A program made the translations under genes and the position numbers. A stretch of 39,924 bases of DNA from Stieleria sedimenti (GTDB lineage Bacteria > Planctomycetota > Planctomycetia > Pirellulales > Pirellulaceae). Location: assembly GCF_025060895.1 (NCBI RefSeq), contig NZ_JANZKV010000213.1, forward strand, positions 1-39,924. Direction: 5' to 3'. Below the pieces are notes generated by a model, which saw nothing but the letters and a program-made list of their open reading frames with translations, had not been told where the DNA came from and searched no databases. Positions 17,020-25,193 of the stretch are shown here, in pieces (position 1 is the first letter of the stretch; the number at the start of each line of letters is the position of its first letter).

Positions 17020-18372
17020 ATGCCACTCAGCATCGATTTTCGCCGCCACGCCAAGGTTGCGCTCCGACACGCGATCGTTTGGCCCGGAATCGCAGCCCTT
17101 TTCACCTTCACCAGCGGATTGGTCGGTTCCACCAGCCCCGCTGTGGCAGCCGAACGCTGGACCAGTTTGGACGGCTCCAGCACGGTCGAGGCGGAATTCA
17201 TCGGACTGTGGGGCAACAACGTCGTGTTGGAATTGCCCGGTCCGCGGCGGGTCACCGTCAGCGTCGATAACCTGATCGCCGACAGCCGCATCCAGGCTCG
17301 GCGGTTAGGAGAAGAGCAGAGCCGTCGTCGGGCCGAGTTGCGACAACAAATTCTGGCCGACGCCAAAGAGGCCGCCGCACCGGCGCCGACGCCGCTGCCG
17401 GCCCCCCCGACCCCGCCACCCTACCAGCGACTCAATTCCTCCGGCGGCCTGCTCGCCCAGCTCGAATGGCTGGACCAACAGAATAAGAACGGGCACGGGC
17501 TGATCGCCGCGTTCGACTCCCTGCCGCTGAATTATCAGAACGACCTGGAACGCCTGTTGCGTGCCAGCGTTGCCAAGCTGGACAGGCAAGGCATGCGTCA
17601 GATCCTCGGTTCGGTTCACTCGGTCGGTGATCTGGTGGTGACTCGCCAACGCTGGTTCTTTTCTCACCCGCGACTGCAGGCGATCGATGCCGATGCGCGG
17701 GACACGCTGAAATCGGTGCTGCTGTCGATCGGCGGGCTGATCCGCGACGGCTTGGATCCCGACCAATTGAAACTCGACGAACTCGCCTCCACGCCTTTGC
17801 GGACCTGGCTGGTTGGGTTGGATACGCGGCTGGCACCACACATCGCCGCGATGAACGAACAGATGCAAATGTTGGGAATCGAGCCCTCCTCGTATGAAGT
17901 CAAAGAGGAAAAAGACGGGAAAGCGACGGTGGAAATCACCAATGGTGAGACCAAGCAGACGGTGAACTTCATCACCGTCGATGGGATGTGGTTGCCGGCC
18001 GATTCGGAGGCCGAAGCATGGGCCGAAGCGATGAAGAAGTGGGAAGACGCGTTGGCCGGGACCGCGGACGGTTCGCTGCTGGCCGGCGGTCCCGCACAGA
18101 TGGTGCCGATGATGTTGGACCCGATCCTGCAACCGGCGCTGGCGGCCGAGTCGGCTCGAGAGTTTCACTCGGCGATGGATGGCTGGTTCGCCATGGCCGC
18201 TCCCCTGGTCGCCCAGATGCAATCCTTCGGCATCGGAAATCGTCGCGGGATGAACCCCTATGGAGGCGGCTACAACGAGTACGGCAGCGACTACGACATG
18301 GAGATGGAAATGGAGATGGACATGGACATGGAGATGGAGATGGAGATGGAAATGGACATGGACGAATTCTAA
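17020..18372 (+). CDS. Exported SHD1-domain protein with Met/acidic tail
   Basis: This 450-residue protein starts at ATG 17020. A signal peptide (hydrophobic about 17-40, cleavage near AVAAERW) is followed by an SHD1 (SLA1 homology 1) domain at about 45-97, with the typical RWTSLDGSSTVEAEF and TVSVDNLIADSR. A Pro/Ala linker (PAPTPLPAPPTPPPY) separates a helical region of about 260 residues that I do not recognise. The last 28 residues are almost entirely alternating Met with Asp or Glu, encoded by tandem ATGGAN units. SHD1 is common in planctomycete exported proteins and its role is not established. The gene is divergent from fpr (189-bp gap) and about 90 bp before hemG. Confidence 0.8.
   Translation: MPLSIDFRRHAKVALRHAIVWPGIAALFTFTSGLVGSTSPAVAAERWTSLDGSSTVEAEFIGLWGNNVVLELPGPRRVTVSVDNLIADSRIQARRLGEEQSRRRAELRQQILADAKEAAAPAPTPLPAPPTPPPYQRLNSSGGLLAQLEWLDQQNKNGHGLIAAFDSLPLNYQNDLERLLRASVAKLDRQGMRQILGSVHSVGDLVVTRQRWFFSHPRLQAIDADARDTLKSVLLSIGGLIRDGLDPDQLKLDELASTPLRTWLVGLDTRLAPHIAAMNEQMQMLGIEPSSYEVKEEKDGKATVEITNGETKQTVNFITVDGMWLPADSEAEAWAEAMKKWEDALAGTADGSLLAGGPAQMVPMMLDPILQPALAAESAREFHSAMDGWFAMAAPLVAQMQSFGIGNRRGMNPYGGGYNEYGSDYDMEMEMEMDMDMEMEMEMEMDMDEF
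18295..18363 (+). repeat. Tandem ATGGAN hexamer tract
   Basis: From about 18297 the sequence consists of back-to-back six-base units ATGGAG, ATGGAA or ATGGAC, about 11 in a row, coding for Met-Glu and Met-Asp pairs at the C-terminus of the SHD1-domain protein. The third-position variation keeps the acidic residue. This suggests a replication-slippage expansion that has been kept in frame. Confidence 0.85.
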
Positions 18373-18461
18373 ACGCGTTACCGAGAGGGCGCGTTTGACG
18401 CGCGCCATGACACCGCAACTTCGCTCGTGTGCTTCGGAACTGATGATGGAACGGGACGGTG

Positions 18462-19955
18462 ATGGACGATAAGTCGGAGTCGAGGTCACGCTCGTTTCCT
18501 CAACGGATTGCGGTGATCGGCGGTGGCCTCTCCGGACTGGCCACCGCGTATTATTTGAAACGTTTCTTGCCCGACGCGATCGTCAAGCTTTGCGAGTCGT
18601 CGTCGCGACTCGGCGGAGTGATCGACACCGAGCGGATCGAAACGGACCATCATGGCTGCTTTGTGATCGATCACGGCGCCGACATGTTTGCCACCGAGCC
18701 GCCGGCCGCCATCGAGCTGTGTCGCGATCTGGGAGTCGCGGACCAATTGATCGTTCCCGACACCACGCGAGCCGGCGCGATGATCGTGCATCGCGGCAAG
18801 CTGGTGCCGATCCCCGACGGCTTTGTCTTGATGCGGGCGACGAAGCTTTGGCAAATGGTCACCACGCCCTTGTTGTCGGTCCCCGGGAAGCTGCGTTTTT
18901 TGGCCGAACGTTTCGTCAACCGTCAGCTGAGCGCGGACGATGGGACCGACGACATCAGTGTCGCGGAATTCGTCCGCCATCGCATGGGCGCCGAGGTGCT
19001 CGATCGGCTGGTCGGCCCTCTGGTCGCCGGGATCTACACCGCCGACATCGAAAAATTGAGCATGAGGGCGACGATGGCTCCGATGGTCGCGATGGTCGAA
19101 AAACACGGCTCATTGGCCCAGGCGACGCTCGCCCGGCGGCGTGAAAACAAGGATCGGACCGAACGGAACAGCGCCGGGGCAAGGTACGAGAAATTCCGTG
19201 GCTTTCCCGACGGAATGAAGCAGTTGATCGACACGCTTGCCGCGGCTCTCGGAGAGCAGTCGATTCAGACCGAAACGCCGATCAACGCCTTGCACTTCAG
19301 CGACGATCGGGCACGTCCCTGGGAGATTCAGTCCGATCAGGGCGCGGAATCTTTTGACGAAGTCGTGTTGGCCACGCCCGCCGCTGTCTCGGCGCGGCTG
19401 CTGAGCACGGTGACCGGGCAAGCCGTTCAGACGGCCTGCGAAATCGCCGCCGAGGCGCTGTCAACGATCGAGTCGGCGTCGACCGCGATCGTCGTCCTGT
19501 GCGTGCCGAAGTCTCAGATCGCTCGACTGCCCAACCAGTTCGGCTTCGTGGTTCCCCAAATCGAAAACCGAAAGATCTTGGCGGTCAGCTTCGCCAGTCA
19601 CAAGTATCCGATCCGCTGCCCCGACGATCACACGATCATTCGCGTCTTTGTCGGCGGCGCATTGCAGCCTGAACTGCTGGAGCAGTCCGACGACGAGATC
19701 GTCGAAATGGTTCGCGGCGAGCTTGCCGACCTGATCGGCATGACGGGAACGGAAACGCTCGCCCGTGTGGTGCGTTGGAACAATGCGATGCCCCAGTATC
19801 ATGTCGGCCATCTCAAACGTGTGGAGTCGATCCAGCGGGCCATGGATCAGATCCCAAACCTGCATCTGGTCAGCAACGCGCTCGGCGGTGTCGGGATCGC
19901 CCCGGTGATCGCGGCGGGGAAAGCGATGGCGAGAAAAATCAGTGGGGCCAGTTGA
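18462..19955 (+). CDS. hemG: Protoporphyrinogen oxidase, FAD-dependent HemG/HemY type
   Basis: This 497-residue FAD enzyme would oxidise protoporphyrinogen IX (or coproporphyrinogen III) to the porphyrin in haem synthesis. The N-terminal FAD motif IAVIGGGLSGLATAYYL spans about 16-32. Substrate-domain features are DHGADMFATEPPAAIELCRDLGV, HRMGAEVLDRLVGPLVAGIYTAD, and the C-terminal NALGGVGIAPVIAAGK that closes over FAD. Length matches the family. The ATG at 18462 is one codon after a GTG; either is possible. PgoX/CgoX cannot be separated by eye. It stands alone relative to other haem genes in this window. A 317-bp repeat-bearing gap follows. Confidence 0.87.
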   Translation: MDDKSESRSRSFPQRIAVIGGGLSGLATAYYLKRFLPDAIVKLCESSSRLGGVIDTERIETDHHGCFVIDHGADMFATEPPAAIELCRDLGVADQLIVPDTTRAGAMIVHRGKLVPIPDGFVLMRATKLWQMVTTPLLSVPGKLRFLAERFVNRQLSADDGTDDISVAEFVRHRMGAEVLDRLVGPLVAGIYTADIEKLSMRATMAPMVAMVEKHGSLAQATLARRRENKDRTERNSAGARYEKFRGFPDGMKQLIDTLAAALGEQSIQTETPINALHFSDDRARPWEIQSDQGAESFDEVVLATPAAVSARLLSTVTGQAVQTACEIAAEALSTIESASTAIVVLCVPKSQIARLPNQFGFVVPQIENRKILAVSFASHKYPIRCPDDHTIIRVFVGGALQPELLEQSDDEIVEMVRGELADLIGMTGTETLARVVRWNNAMPQYHVGHLKRVESIQRAMDQIPNLHLVSNALGGVGIAPVIAAGKAMARKISGAS

Positions 19956-20272
19956 GTTCGGCGGGATTGCGGTACACTGTTGGATGCCCTGTAACCCACC
20001 TCCCCTCCGTGAAGGTCGTGCAGTGTTCGAAGTCACCCTCACTGCCAGGGAGGGTCGGACGCGAGGTACGAGCGGCCGGGGAGCGTTCGTTGTGGCTCGA
20101 AATTACTCCGTCACGACCAATCGACCCTCCCCTCGCTGCGCTCGACCCTCCCTGCCAGGGAGGGTTTCTTAAGTTGTGTTGGCACGAATGCCGAGGGGGA
20201 GTGTGATAAGAACTCTGTACCATCCACGACCTACAAACTGCCCCACGCCTTTTTTTGGACGATTGTGATTCC
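19956..20272. other. Intergenic region carrying repeat copy 2
   Basis: This 317-bp gap between hemG and the DUF1549 gene contains the ~131-bp dispersed repeat at 20035-20165. Apart from that, no gene-like frame and no clear promoter box were recognised. The last ~100 bases, including a T-run at 20250-20256, precede the ATG at 20273. Confidence 0.5.
20035..20165. repeat. ~130-bp dispersed repeat, copy 2, with terminal inverted repeats
   Basis: The left end (20035-20057) and right end (20143-20165) are imperfect inverted repeats of 23 bases built on ACCCTCnCTGnCAGGGAGGGT, which is itself palindromic. A third CGACCCTCCC lies at 20122-20131. The copy at 14271-14395 matches it nearly base for base. 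No convincing target duplication is visible, so mobility is only inferred from dispersal. Confidence 0.75.
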
Positions 20273-22696
20273 ATGATCCGTCTGTTACTCACCGGCCTAG
20301 TCGGTCTGGCCGCGATCCCGGTAGTTGCTGACGATCGTGTGGATTTCGCGCATCAGATCCAACCTCTGTTCCAGCGGCACTGCATCGAATGCCATGGACC
20401 GGAGGAGCAAAACGGCGGGCTGCGACTGGATCGATCCAGCGACGCGCTGGCCGAAGCGGATTCGGGCACGGTAGCGGTTGTTCGTGGAAAGCCCGATGAA
20501 AGTGGGCTGTTGGCGCGGGTCAAGTCGAGCGACGAAGACGACCGAATGCCTCCTGAAGGTGATCGATTGTCCGCCGCTGAAATTGAACTGCTGGAACGTT
20601 GGATTCATTCGGGGGCGGCGTGGACGGCGGGGGATGAAGCGTCTGACGGAACAACCATTGAAATTGATCATTGGGCGTTTCAGCCGATCCGTTCAGTCTC
20701 AGCGCCACCCGTCGACGACCCCAACTGGCCGCGAGGCGATCTGGATCGATTTATCCAAGCACGACGTGAAGCGGCGGGGTTGGCGGTCGTCGATGATGCT
20801 CCGCCGATCGTGTTGGTCCGCAGGGCGACGTATGGGCTGACGGGATTGCCGCCGACGATCGAGGAAGTCGATGCGTTCGCCGACCGCGTCGCTGCGGTCG
20901 GCACAGCCGATGCGATGGCGGAACTTGTCGACGAGCTGCTGGGGCGGCCGGCTTATGGTCAGCGTTGGGGAAGGCACTGGATGGATTGGGTGCGGTACGC
21001 CGACACCGCCGGAGACAATTCCGATTTTCCGATTCCGCAAGCGTATCTGTATCGCAATTACATCATCGATTCGCTCAACGATGACCTGCCGTATGATCGG
21101 TTTATCGCCGAGCAGATCGCCGGCGATCTGTTGCCCGCATCGTCGCTTTCCGATCGCAACCGCCAGACGATTGCGACCGGTTACTTGGCGATGGCCCGGC
21201 GATTCGGATCCTTGGTCGAACGCTATCCTTGGCATTTGACGATCGAAGACACGATTGACAACGTCGGTCGCACGATGATGGGGCTGACCCTGGCGTGTGC
21301 CCGTTGTCACGATCACAAATTCGACCCCGTCAGCACCCGCGACTACTACGCGTTGTACGGAATCTTTGCCAGCACGCGGTATCCGTTCCCCGGAATTGAA
21401 TTGTTTCAAACACAACGCGACTTTGTCAGTTTGCTTGACCAAGCCGAAACGCAAGCAAGGCTTGGCAAGTTTCAACCGGAAACGGACAGGCTGGTCGCCG
21501 AGCTGCAACAGCATTTGGATCGTTGCGAAGCGAAAGCACAAGACAACGCCCGGCGTGAGAAAGAAAGCACGCTGGAACAGCAGCGGAAAATGCGCGACGA
21601 GTTGGATGGCATGCTGATCAAGGCTCGCAAGGCCGGCGAAGCGCTTGCCGAACACTTGCGACACTTGCCGGTAATTCCCAGTGCCTACGCCGTCGCGGAT
21701 GCCAACGCGGTGGACGCGCAGATTCAGATCAAGGGAGAACCCACACGTCCGGGCGCCGAAGTCCCGCGAGGGTTTCCCGAAATCCTGGGCGGCTGGAAGC
21801 TTGATCGCGACCTTGCCCCATCCACCAGTGGTCGCAAACAGTTGGCACAGTGGATCACGCATCCGGAAAACCCGTTGACCGCCCGTGTGATCGTCAATCG
21901 GGTTTGGCAGCGACACTTCGGCACAGGGATTGTCCCTACCACCAGTGATTTCGGACTGCGTGGTGAAGCGCCGACGCATCCCCAGTTGCTCGATTGGCTG
22001 GCCACCGATTTCATCAACAGCGGTTGGTCGCTCAAGCACCTGCAGCGACGCATCATGACGTCCCGCACCTACGCACTGGCCAGTGCCAGCGTGCCCGAGA
22101 ATCTGGCACACGATCCCAACAACCAATTGCACTGGCGGTTCAATCGACAGCGTTTGGACGCCGAATCGATTCGTGACACCGTGCTGATGATCGCCGGCTC
22201 GCTCGATCTGACGCCACAAACCGAGCCGTATCCTTTTCCGCCACGCGAGCAATGGAAATACACCCAACACCATCCTTTCAACGACGACTACCCCAGCAAC
22301 AAACGCAGCGTCTATTTGATGACCAAACGTTTGACGGCCGGGGCGTACTTTCAGACCTTCGACGGCCCCGATCCGAATGCCTGTACCAGTCACCGTGACC
22401 AGTCGATCACCGCGCTGCAGGCATTGTATTTCGCCAACGACCAATTTTTACATGAGCAATCGACACGGTTTGCCGACGCGGTGCTGAAACATCCGGGCGA
22501 CACGCAGTCGCGAGTCGAATTTGCCTTCCGCACCGTCTTGTGTCGTCCCCCGACCAGCGACGAAACGCAGCTGTTGCTGGCCCACTTGGAAAACGTTGCC
22601 GGTCGCGTCGGTGACGGCGTTGATCAAGAACGCCAGGCGTGGGCCAGTCTGGTCCGCAGCTTGTTCCGGTTGAACGAATTCTTGTACCTGGATTAA
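20273..22696 (+). CDS. PSCyt1/DUF1549/DUF1553 exported protein with c-type haem motif
   Basis: This 807-residue protein has a signal peptide (about 1-19, ending VVADD). A PSCyt1 domain follows, with the haem motif CIECH near residue 38 and the distal MPPEGDRLSAAEIELLERWI. DUF1549 comes next, with TYGLTGLPPTIEEVDAF, RWGRHWMDWVRYADTAGDN and CARCHDHKFDPVSTRDYYAL. A helical spacer (about 395-470) precedes DUF1553 (WITHPENPLTARVIVNRVWQRHFGTGIVPT). It is probably periplasmic or paryphoplasmic. These proteins almost always pair with DUF1501, as here (35-bp gap). A role in carbohydrate-related oxidation has been suggested, but the biochemistry is not established. The ATG at 20273 begins the hydrophobic signal. 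Confidence 0.88.
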   Translation: MIRLLLTGLVGLAAIPVVADDRVDFAHQIQPLFQRHCIECHGPEEQNGGLRLDRSSDALAEADSGTVAVVRGKPDESGLLARVKSSDEDDRMPPEGDRLSAAEIELLERWIHSGAAWTAGDEASDGTTIEIDHWAFQPIRSVSAPPVDDPNWPRGDLDRFIQARREAAGLAVVDDAPPIVLVRRATYGLTGLPPTIEEVDAFADRVAAVGTADAMAELVDELLGRPAYGQRWGRHWMDWVRYADTAGDNSDFPIPQAYLYRNYIIDSLNDDLPYDRFIAEQIAGDLLPASSLSDRNRQTIATGYLAMARRFGSLVERYPWHLTIEDTIDNVGRTMMGLTLACARCHDHKFDPVSTRDYYALYGIFASTRYPFPGIELFQTQRDFVSLLDQAETQARLGKFQPETDRLVAELQQHLDRCEAKAQDNARREKESTLEQQRKMRDELDGMLIKARKAGEALAEHLRHLPVIPSAYAVADANAVDAQIQIKGEPTRPGAEVPRGFPEILGGWKLDRDLAPSTSGRKQLAQWITHPENPLTARVIVNRVWQRHFGTGIVPTTSDFGLRGEAPTHPQLLDWLATDFINSGWSLKHLQRRIMTSRTYALASASVPENLAHDPNNQLHWRFNRQRLDAESIRDTVLMIAGSLDLTPQTEPYPFPPREQWKYTQHHPFNDDYPSNKRSVYLMTKRLTAGAYFQTFDGPDPNACTSHRDQSITALQALYFANDQFLHEQSTRFADAVLKHPGDTQSRVEFAFRTVLCRPPTSDETQLLLAHLENVAGRVGDGVDQERQAWASLVRSLFRLNEFLYLD

Positions 22697-22731
22697 CGCC
22701 ACACACCTTCCTTTGCCTCGGGTCTCCATTG

Positions 22732-24084
22732 ATGTTGCATTCAAATCTGGATCGGCGAACGATGATACGATCGATGGTCGGCGGTTCGTTGATGATGCCG
22801 GGCATCGTGTCGCAGTTGTTGGCCGACCAGTCTGATCCGCTCGGTCCCAAGGCGACGCATCACCGCCCGACCGCAAAGAACGTGATCTTCATTTATGCCA
22901 CAGGCGGTGTTTCGCACATCGACACGTTCGATCCCAAACCGACCAGCGGGGGGCGTGACGGTAGCGGTAAAGATCGATTGATGGGCAATCTATTCGGTGC
23001 CAAGCCGAATCAGAAATGCGGCACGCTGGTCAGCGATATCTTCCCGCATGTCCGTGACGTGATGGACGAAATCTGTCTGATCCGGTCGATGAAAGCGTCG
23101 CACTTTGATCACTCCGAAGCCACACTGGGGATGCACACCGGATCGCCGACCTTTGCCCGGCCGAGCATGGGGTCATGGATCAGCTACGGACTGGGAACGG
23201 TCAATCAGAACCTCCCCAGTTTCATCGTCATCGCGCCCCATTTGCCGTACGGCGGCACCCAGGTCTACGCCAGTGATTTTCTGCCGGCGTTCCATCAGGG
23301 CACACGCGTGTTGCCGGGGAAGAACCCGATCGCCAACCTGAATCCACCGGGCAAGACGGGACAGTTGCAAGATTTGGAATTCGATCTGGTGGATCAATTC
23401 AATCAACGCCATGCCCGTCAGCGTCCACACGACAGCGCGTTGGCGGCCCGGATCAAGTCATTCGAGACGGCGTTTCAGATGCAGCAAGCGGCGCCCGAGG
23501 CGTTTGACGTCGAACAGGAACCGGAGCACGTTCGACGGCTGTACGGATTGGACCGCAACGTCAAAGGACCGGGGGCGGATTTTGCCTGGCAGTGTTTGGT
23601 CGCCCGTCGTCTGGCCGAACGCGGCGTTCGCTTTATTGAATTGATCGATACCGGATCGCGGCCGAATTGGGATTCACACGGCGAGATGAACGAGCATGCG
23701 GATCTGGCCCGCAACGTCGACCAGCCGACCGCGGCATTGATTTCCGACCTGCGTCAGCGGGGCATGTTGAAGGACACGATCGTGTTGTGGGCGACCGAGT
23801 TCGGGCGGACGCCGACGAAAGAAGGAAAAAATGGGCGCGGTCATCATCGCGATTGCTTCAGCGTGTGGCTGGCCGGTGGCGGGTTCAAGGGGGGGCACGT
23901 GCATGGCGCGACCGACGAGATCGGAAAATACACGGTCGAAGATCCCGTCGAAGTCCACGATTTGCACGCCACGATGTTGCACCAGTTGGGCATCAACCAC
24001 GAAAAGCTGACCTTCCGTCACGCCGGCCGCGATTTCCGTTTGACCGATGTCCACGGGCGGATCGTGCGGGATTTGATCGCGTGA
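22732..24084 (+). CDS. DUF1501 exported protein (sulfatase-like fold), pair 1
   Basis: This 450-residue protein begins MLHSNLDRRTMIRSMVGGSLMM, with a twin-arginine-like RR followed by a hydrophobic stretch, consistent with Tat export of a folded protein. Family motifs are IFIYATGGVSHIDTFDPKP, SMKASHFDHSEATLGMHTGS, FIELIDTGSRPNWDSHGEMN and VLWATEFGRTPTKEGKNGRGHH. The C-terminal DLHATMLHQLGINHEKLTFRHAGRDFRLTDVHG is typical. DUF1501 is related to the alkaline-phosphatase/sulfatase superfamily, and the conserved Asp/His residues look metal-binding. The ATG at 22732 follows the partner gene by 35 bases; an in-frame extension from 22639 overlaps that gene and is rejected. Confidence 0.88.
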   Translation: MLHSNLDRRTMIRSMVGGSLMMPGIVSQLLADQSDPLGPKATHHRPTAKNVIFIYATGGVSHIDTFDPKPTSGGRDGSGKDRLMGNLFGAKPNQKCGTLVSDIFPHVRDVMDEICLIRSMKASHFDHSEATLGMHTGSPTFARPSMGSWISYGLGTVNQNLPSFIVIAPHLPYGGTQVYASDFLPAFHQGTRVLPGKNPIANLNPPGKTGQLQDLEFDLVDQFNQRHARQRPHDSALAARIKSFETAFQMQQAAPEAFDVEQEPEHVRRLYGLDRNVKGPGADFAWQCLVARRLAERGVRFIELIDTGSRPNWDSHGEMNEHADLARNVDQPTAALISDLRQRGMLKDTIVLWATEFGRTPTKEGKNGRGHHRDCFSVWLAGGGFKGGHVHGATDEIGKYTVEDPVEVHDLHATMLHQLGINHEKLTFRHAGRDFRLTDVHGRIVRDLIA

Positions 24085-24166
24085 TGGTGGGGGTGTGATG
24101 GCCAGTGACGCGGTTTTCGATTTGCTGGTGTTGAGGTGAACCTTTGGCGTGGCGGGCTTGTCGATC

Positions 24167-24192
24167 CCAGCGGACAATGCCAGCGGACAATG
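24167..24192 (+). repeat. 13-bp tandem duplication at a gene start
   Basis: CCAGCGGACAATG occurs twice head-to-tail (24167-24179 and 24180-24192). The final ATG of the second copy (24190) is a candidate start of the EamA gene; the first copy's ATG (24177) is in another frame. Gain or loss of one unit would therefore shift which upstream starts are in frame. Confidence 0.7.
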
Positions 24193-25188
24193 GATGTCCC
24201 ACCTTGTGTTGATCAACACCCCCGCCATGCGAACCGTCTCTTGAACGACTCTGATGACGACGATTCTGTTGAATCCGCAAGTGATTCGCCAGCCGACCGG
24301 CCGAGCCAATTTGCGACGGGAATTCTGCTCGCGATCATCGGCACGTTTTTGTTCGCGTTGAAATCGATCTTTATCAAGCTGGCTTACGCCGAAGGGGCGG
24401 AGCCGACCATGTTGCTGATGCTCCGTCTCGCATTCGCGCTACCGTTTTATCTCGCCGTGTTTTGGCAGGTTCGCAGGTCGTCGGCTGCCAAGCCGATCCG
24501 ACCAAAGCTTTTTATTCGAGCGATCGTCTTGGGCTTTCTCGGCTACTATCTTGCTTCCTATCTGGATCTGAGCGGACTGCAATACATTACCGCCCAGTTG
24601 GAACGGTTGACGTTGTTCGTCTATCCAGCAATCGTCGCATTTCTGGCCTGGATGTTTCTGGGCGAGGTGCTCAATCGGCGGATTATCCTGTCGATCGTGT
24701 TGTGTTACGGCGGTATCGCGACGATGTACAGTCAGGAGCGATTGCTCAGCGGCGGCACGCACGTCACGTGGGGCGTGATTCTGGTCAGCGGATCCGCGAT
24801 CAGTTACGCGGTCTACATTCTGTTGGCCAAACCCGTCATGCAATCGATGGGGAGTCGGCAATTCACCAGTCTTGCGATGATCGGATCGACGGTGTTCGTC
24901 GCGATCCATTTTTTGGCCGAAGGCGAAGTCGCACAACTGACATCCGCTCGCCCTGTTGTCTTAGCATACGGATTTGTGTTGGCAATCGTCTGCACGCTGA
25001 TCCCCAGTTTCATGATTAACGAGGCGATCATGCGAATCGGTGCGACGCGAACGGCGGTCATCGGTAGCGCCGGTCCGGTCCTGACGATGTGCTTGGCGAT
25101 CGGTATCTTGCAGGAACCGTCCTCAATGGGGCACTTCATCGGCATGGGCGTTGCGATTTTGGGAGTCGGTTTAGTGACCCAGAGGTGA
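24190..25188 (+). CDS. EamA/DMT-family transporter
   Basis: This 332-residue inner-membrane protein is predicted to have ten helices in two EamA repeats. Repeat 1 runs from ATGILLAIIGTFLFALKSIFIKLAY to FLAWMFLGEVLNRR; repeat 2 runs from WGVILVSGSAISYAVYILLAK to SSMGHFIGMGVAILGVGLV. The family exports amino acids, nucleotides or other metabolites; the substrate here is unknown. The N-terminus is uncertain: candidates are GTG 24136, ATG 24190 and TTG 24241. The first ~50 residues are polar, Asp/Ser-rich and not conserved, so the true start may be 24241. It follows the DUF1501 gene by about 100 bp on the same strand and converges with the DUF885 gene only 5 bp away. Confidence 0.82.
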   Translation: MDVPPCVDQHPRHANRLLNDSDDDDSVESASDSPADRPSQFATGILLAIIGTFLFALKSIFIKLAYAEGAEPTMLLMLRLAFALPFYLAVFWQVRRSSAAKPIRPKLFIRAIVLGFLGYYLASYLDLSGLQYITAQLERLTLFVYPAIVAFLAWMFLGEVLNRRIILSIVLCYGGIATMYSQERLLSGGTHVTWGVILVSGSAISYAVYILLAKPVMQSMGSRQFTSLAMIGSTVFVAIHFLAEGEVAQLTSARPVVLAYGFVLAIVCTLIPSFMINEAIMRIGATRTAVIGSAGPVLTMCLAIGILQEPSSMGHFIGMGVAILGVGLVTQR

Positions 25189-25193
25189 CGATG

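Noticed and set aside
17305-18489. 394-codon frame antisense to the SHD1-domain gene
   Set aside because: Its His-Val/His-Leu run simply mirrors the ATGGAN hexamers, and the rest mirrors the real gene.
20026-20174. Target-site duplication around the ~130-bp repeat
   Set aside because: The flanks (ttcgaagtc before, ttcttaagt after) match at only a few positions, so no duplication is claimed.
20699-22444. 581-codon open frame antisense to the DUF1549/DUF1553 gene
   Set aside because: It lies wholly within a well-recognised gene on the other strand. Its protein is Arg/Gln/Val-rich with no domain, typical of a high-GC shadow frame.
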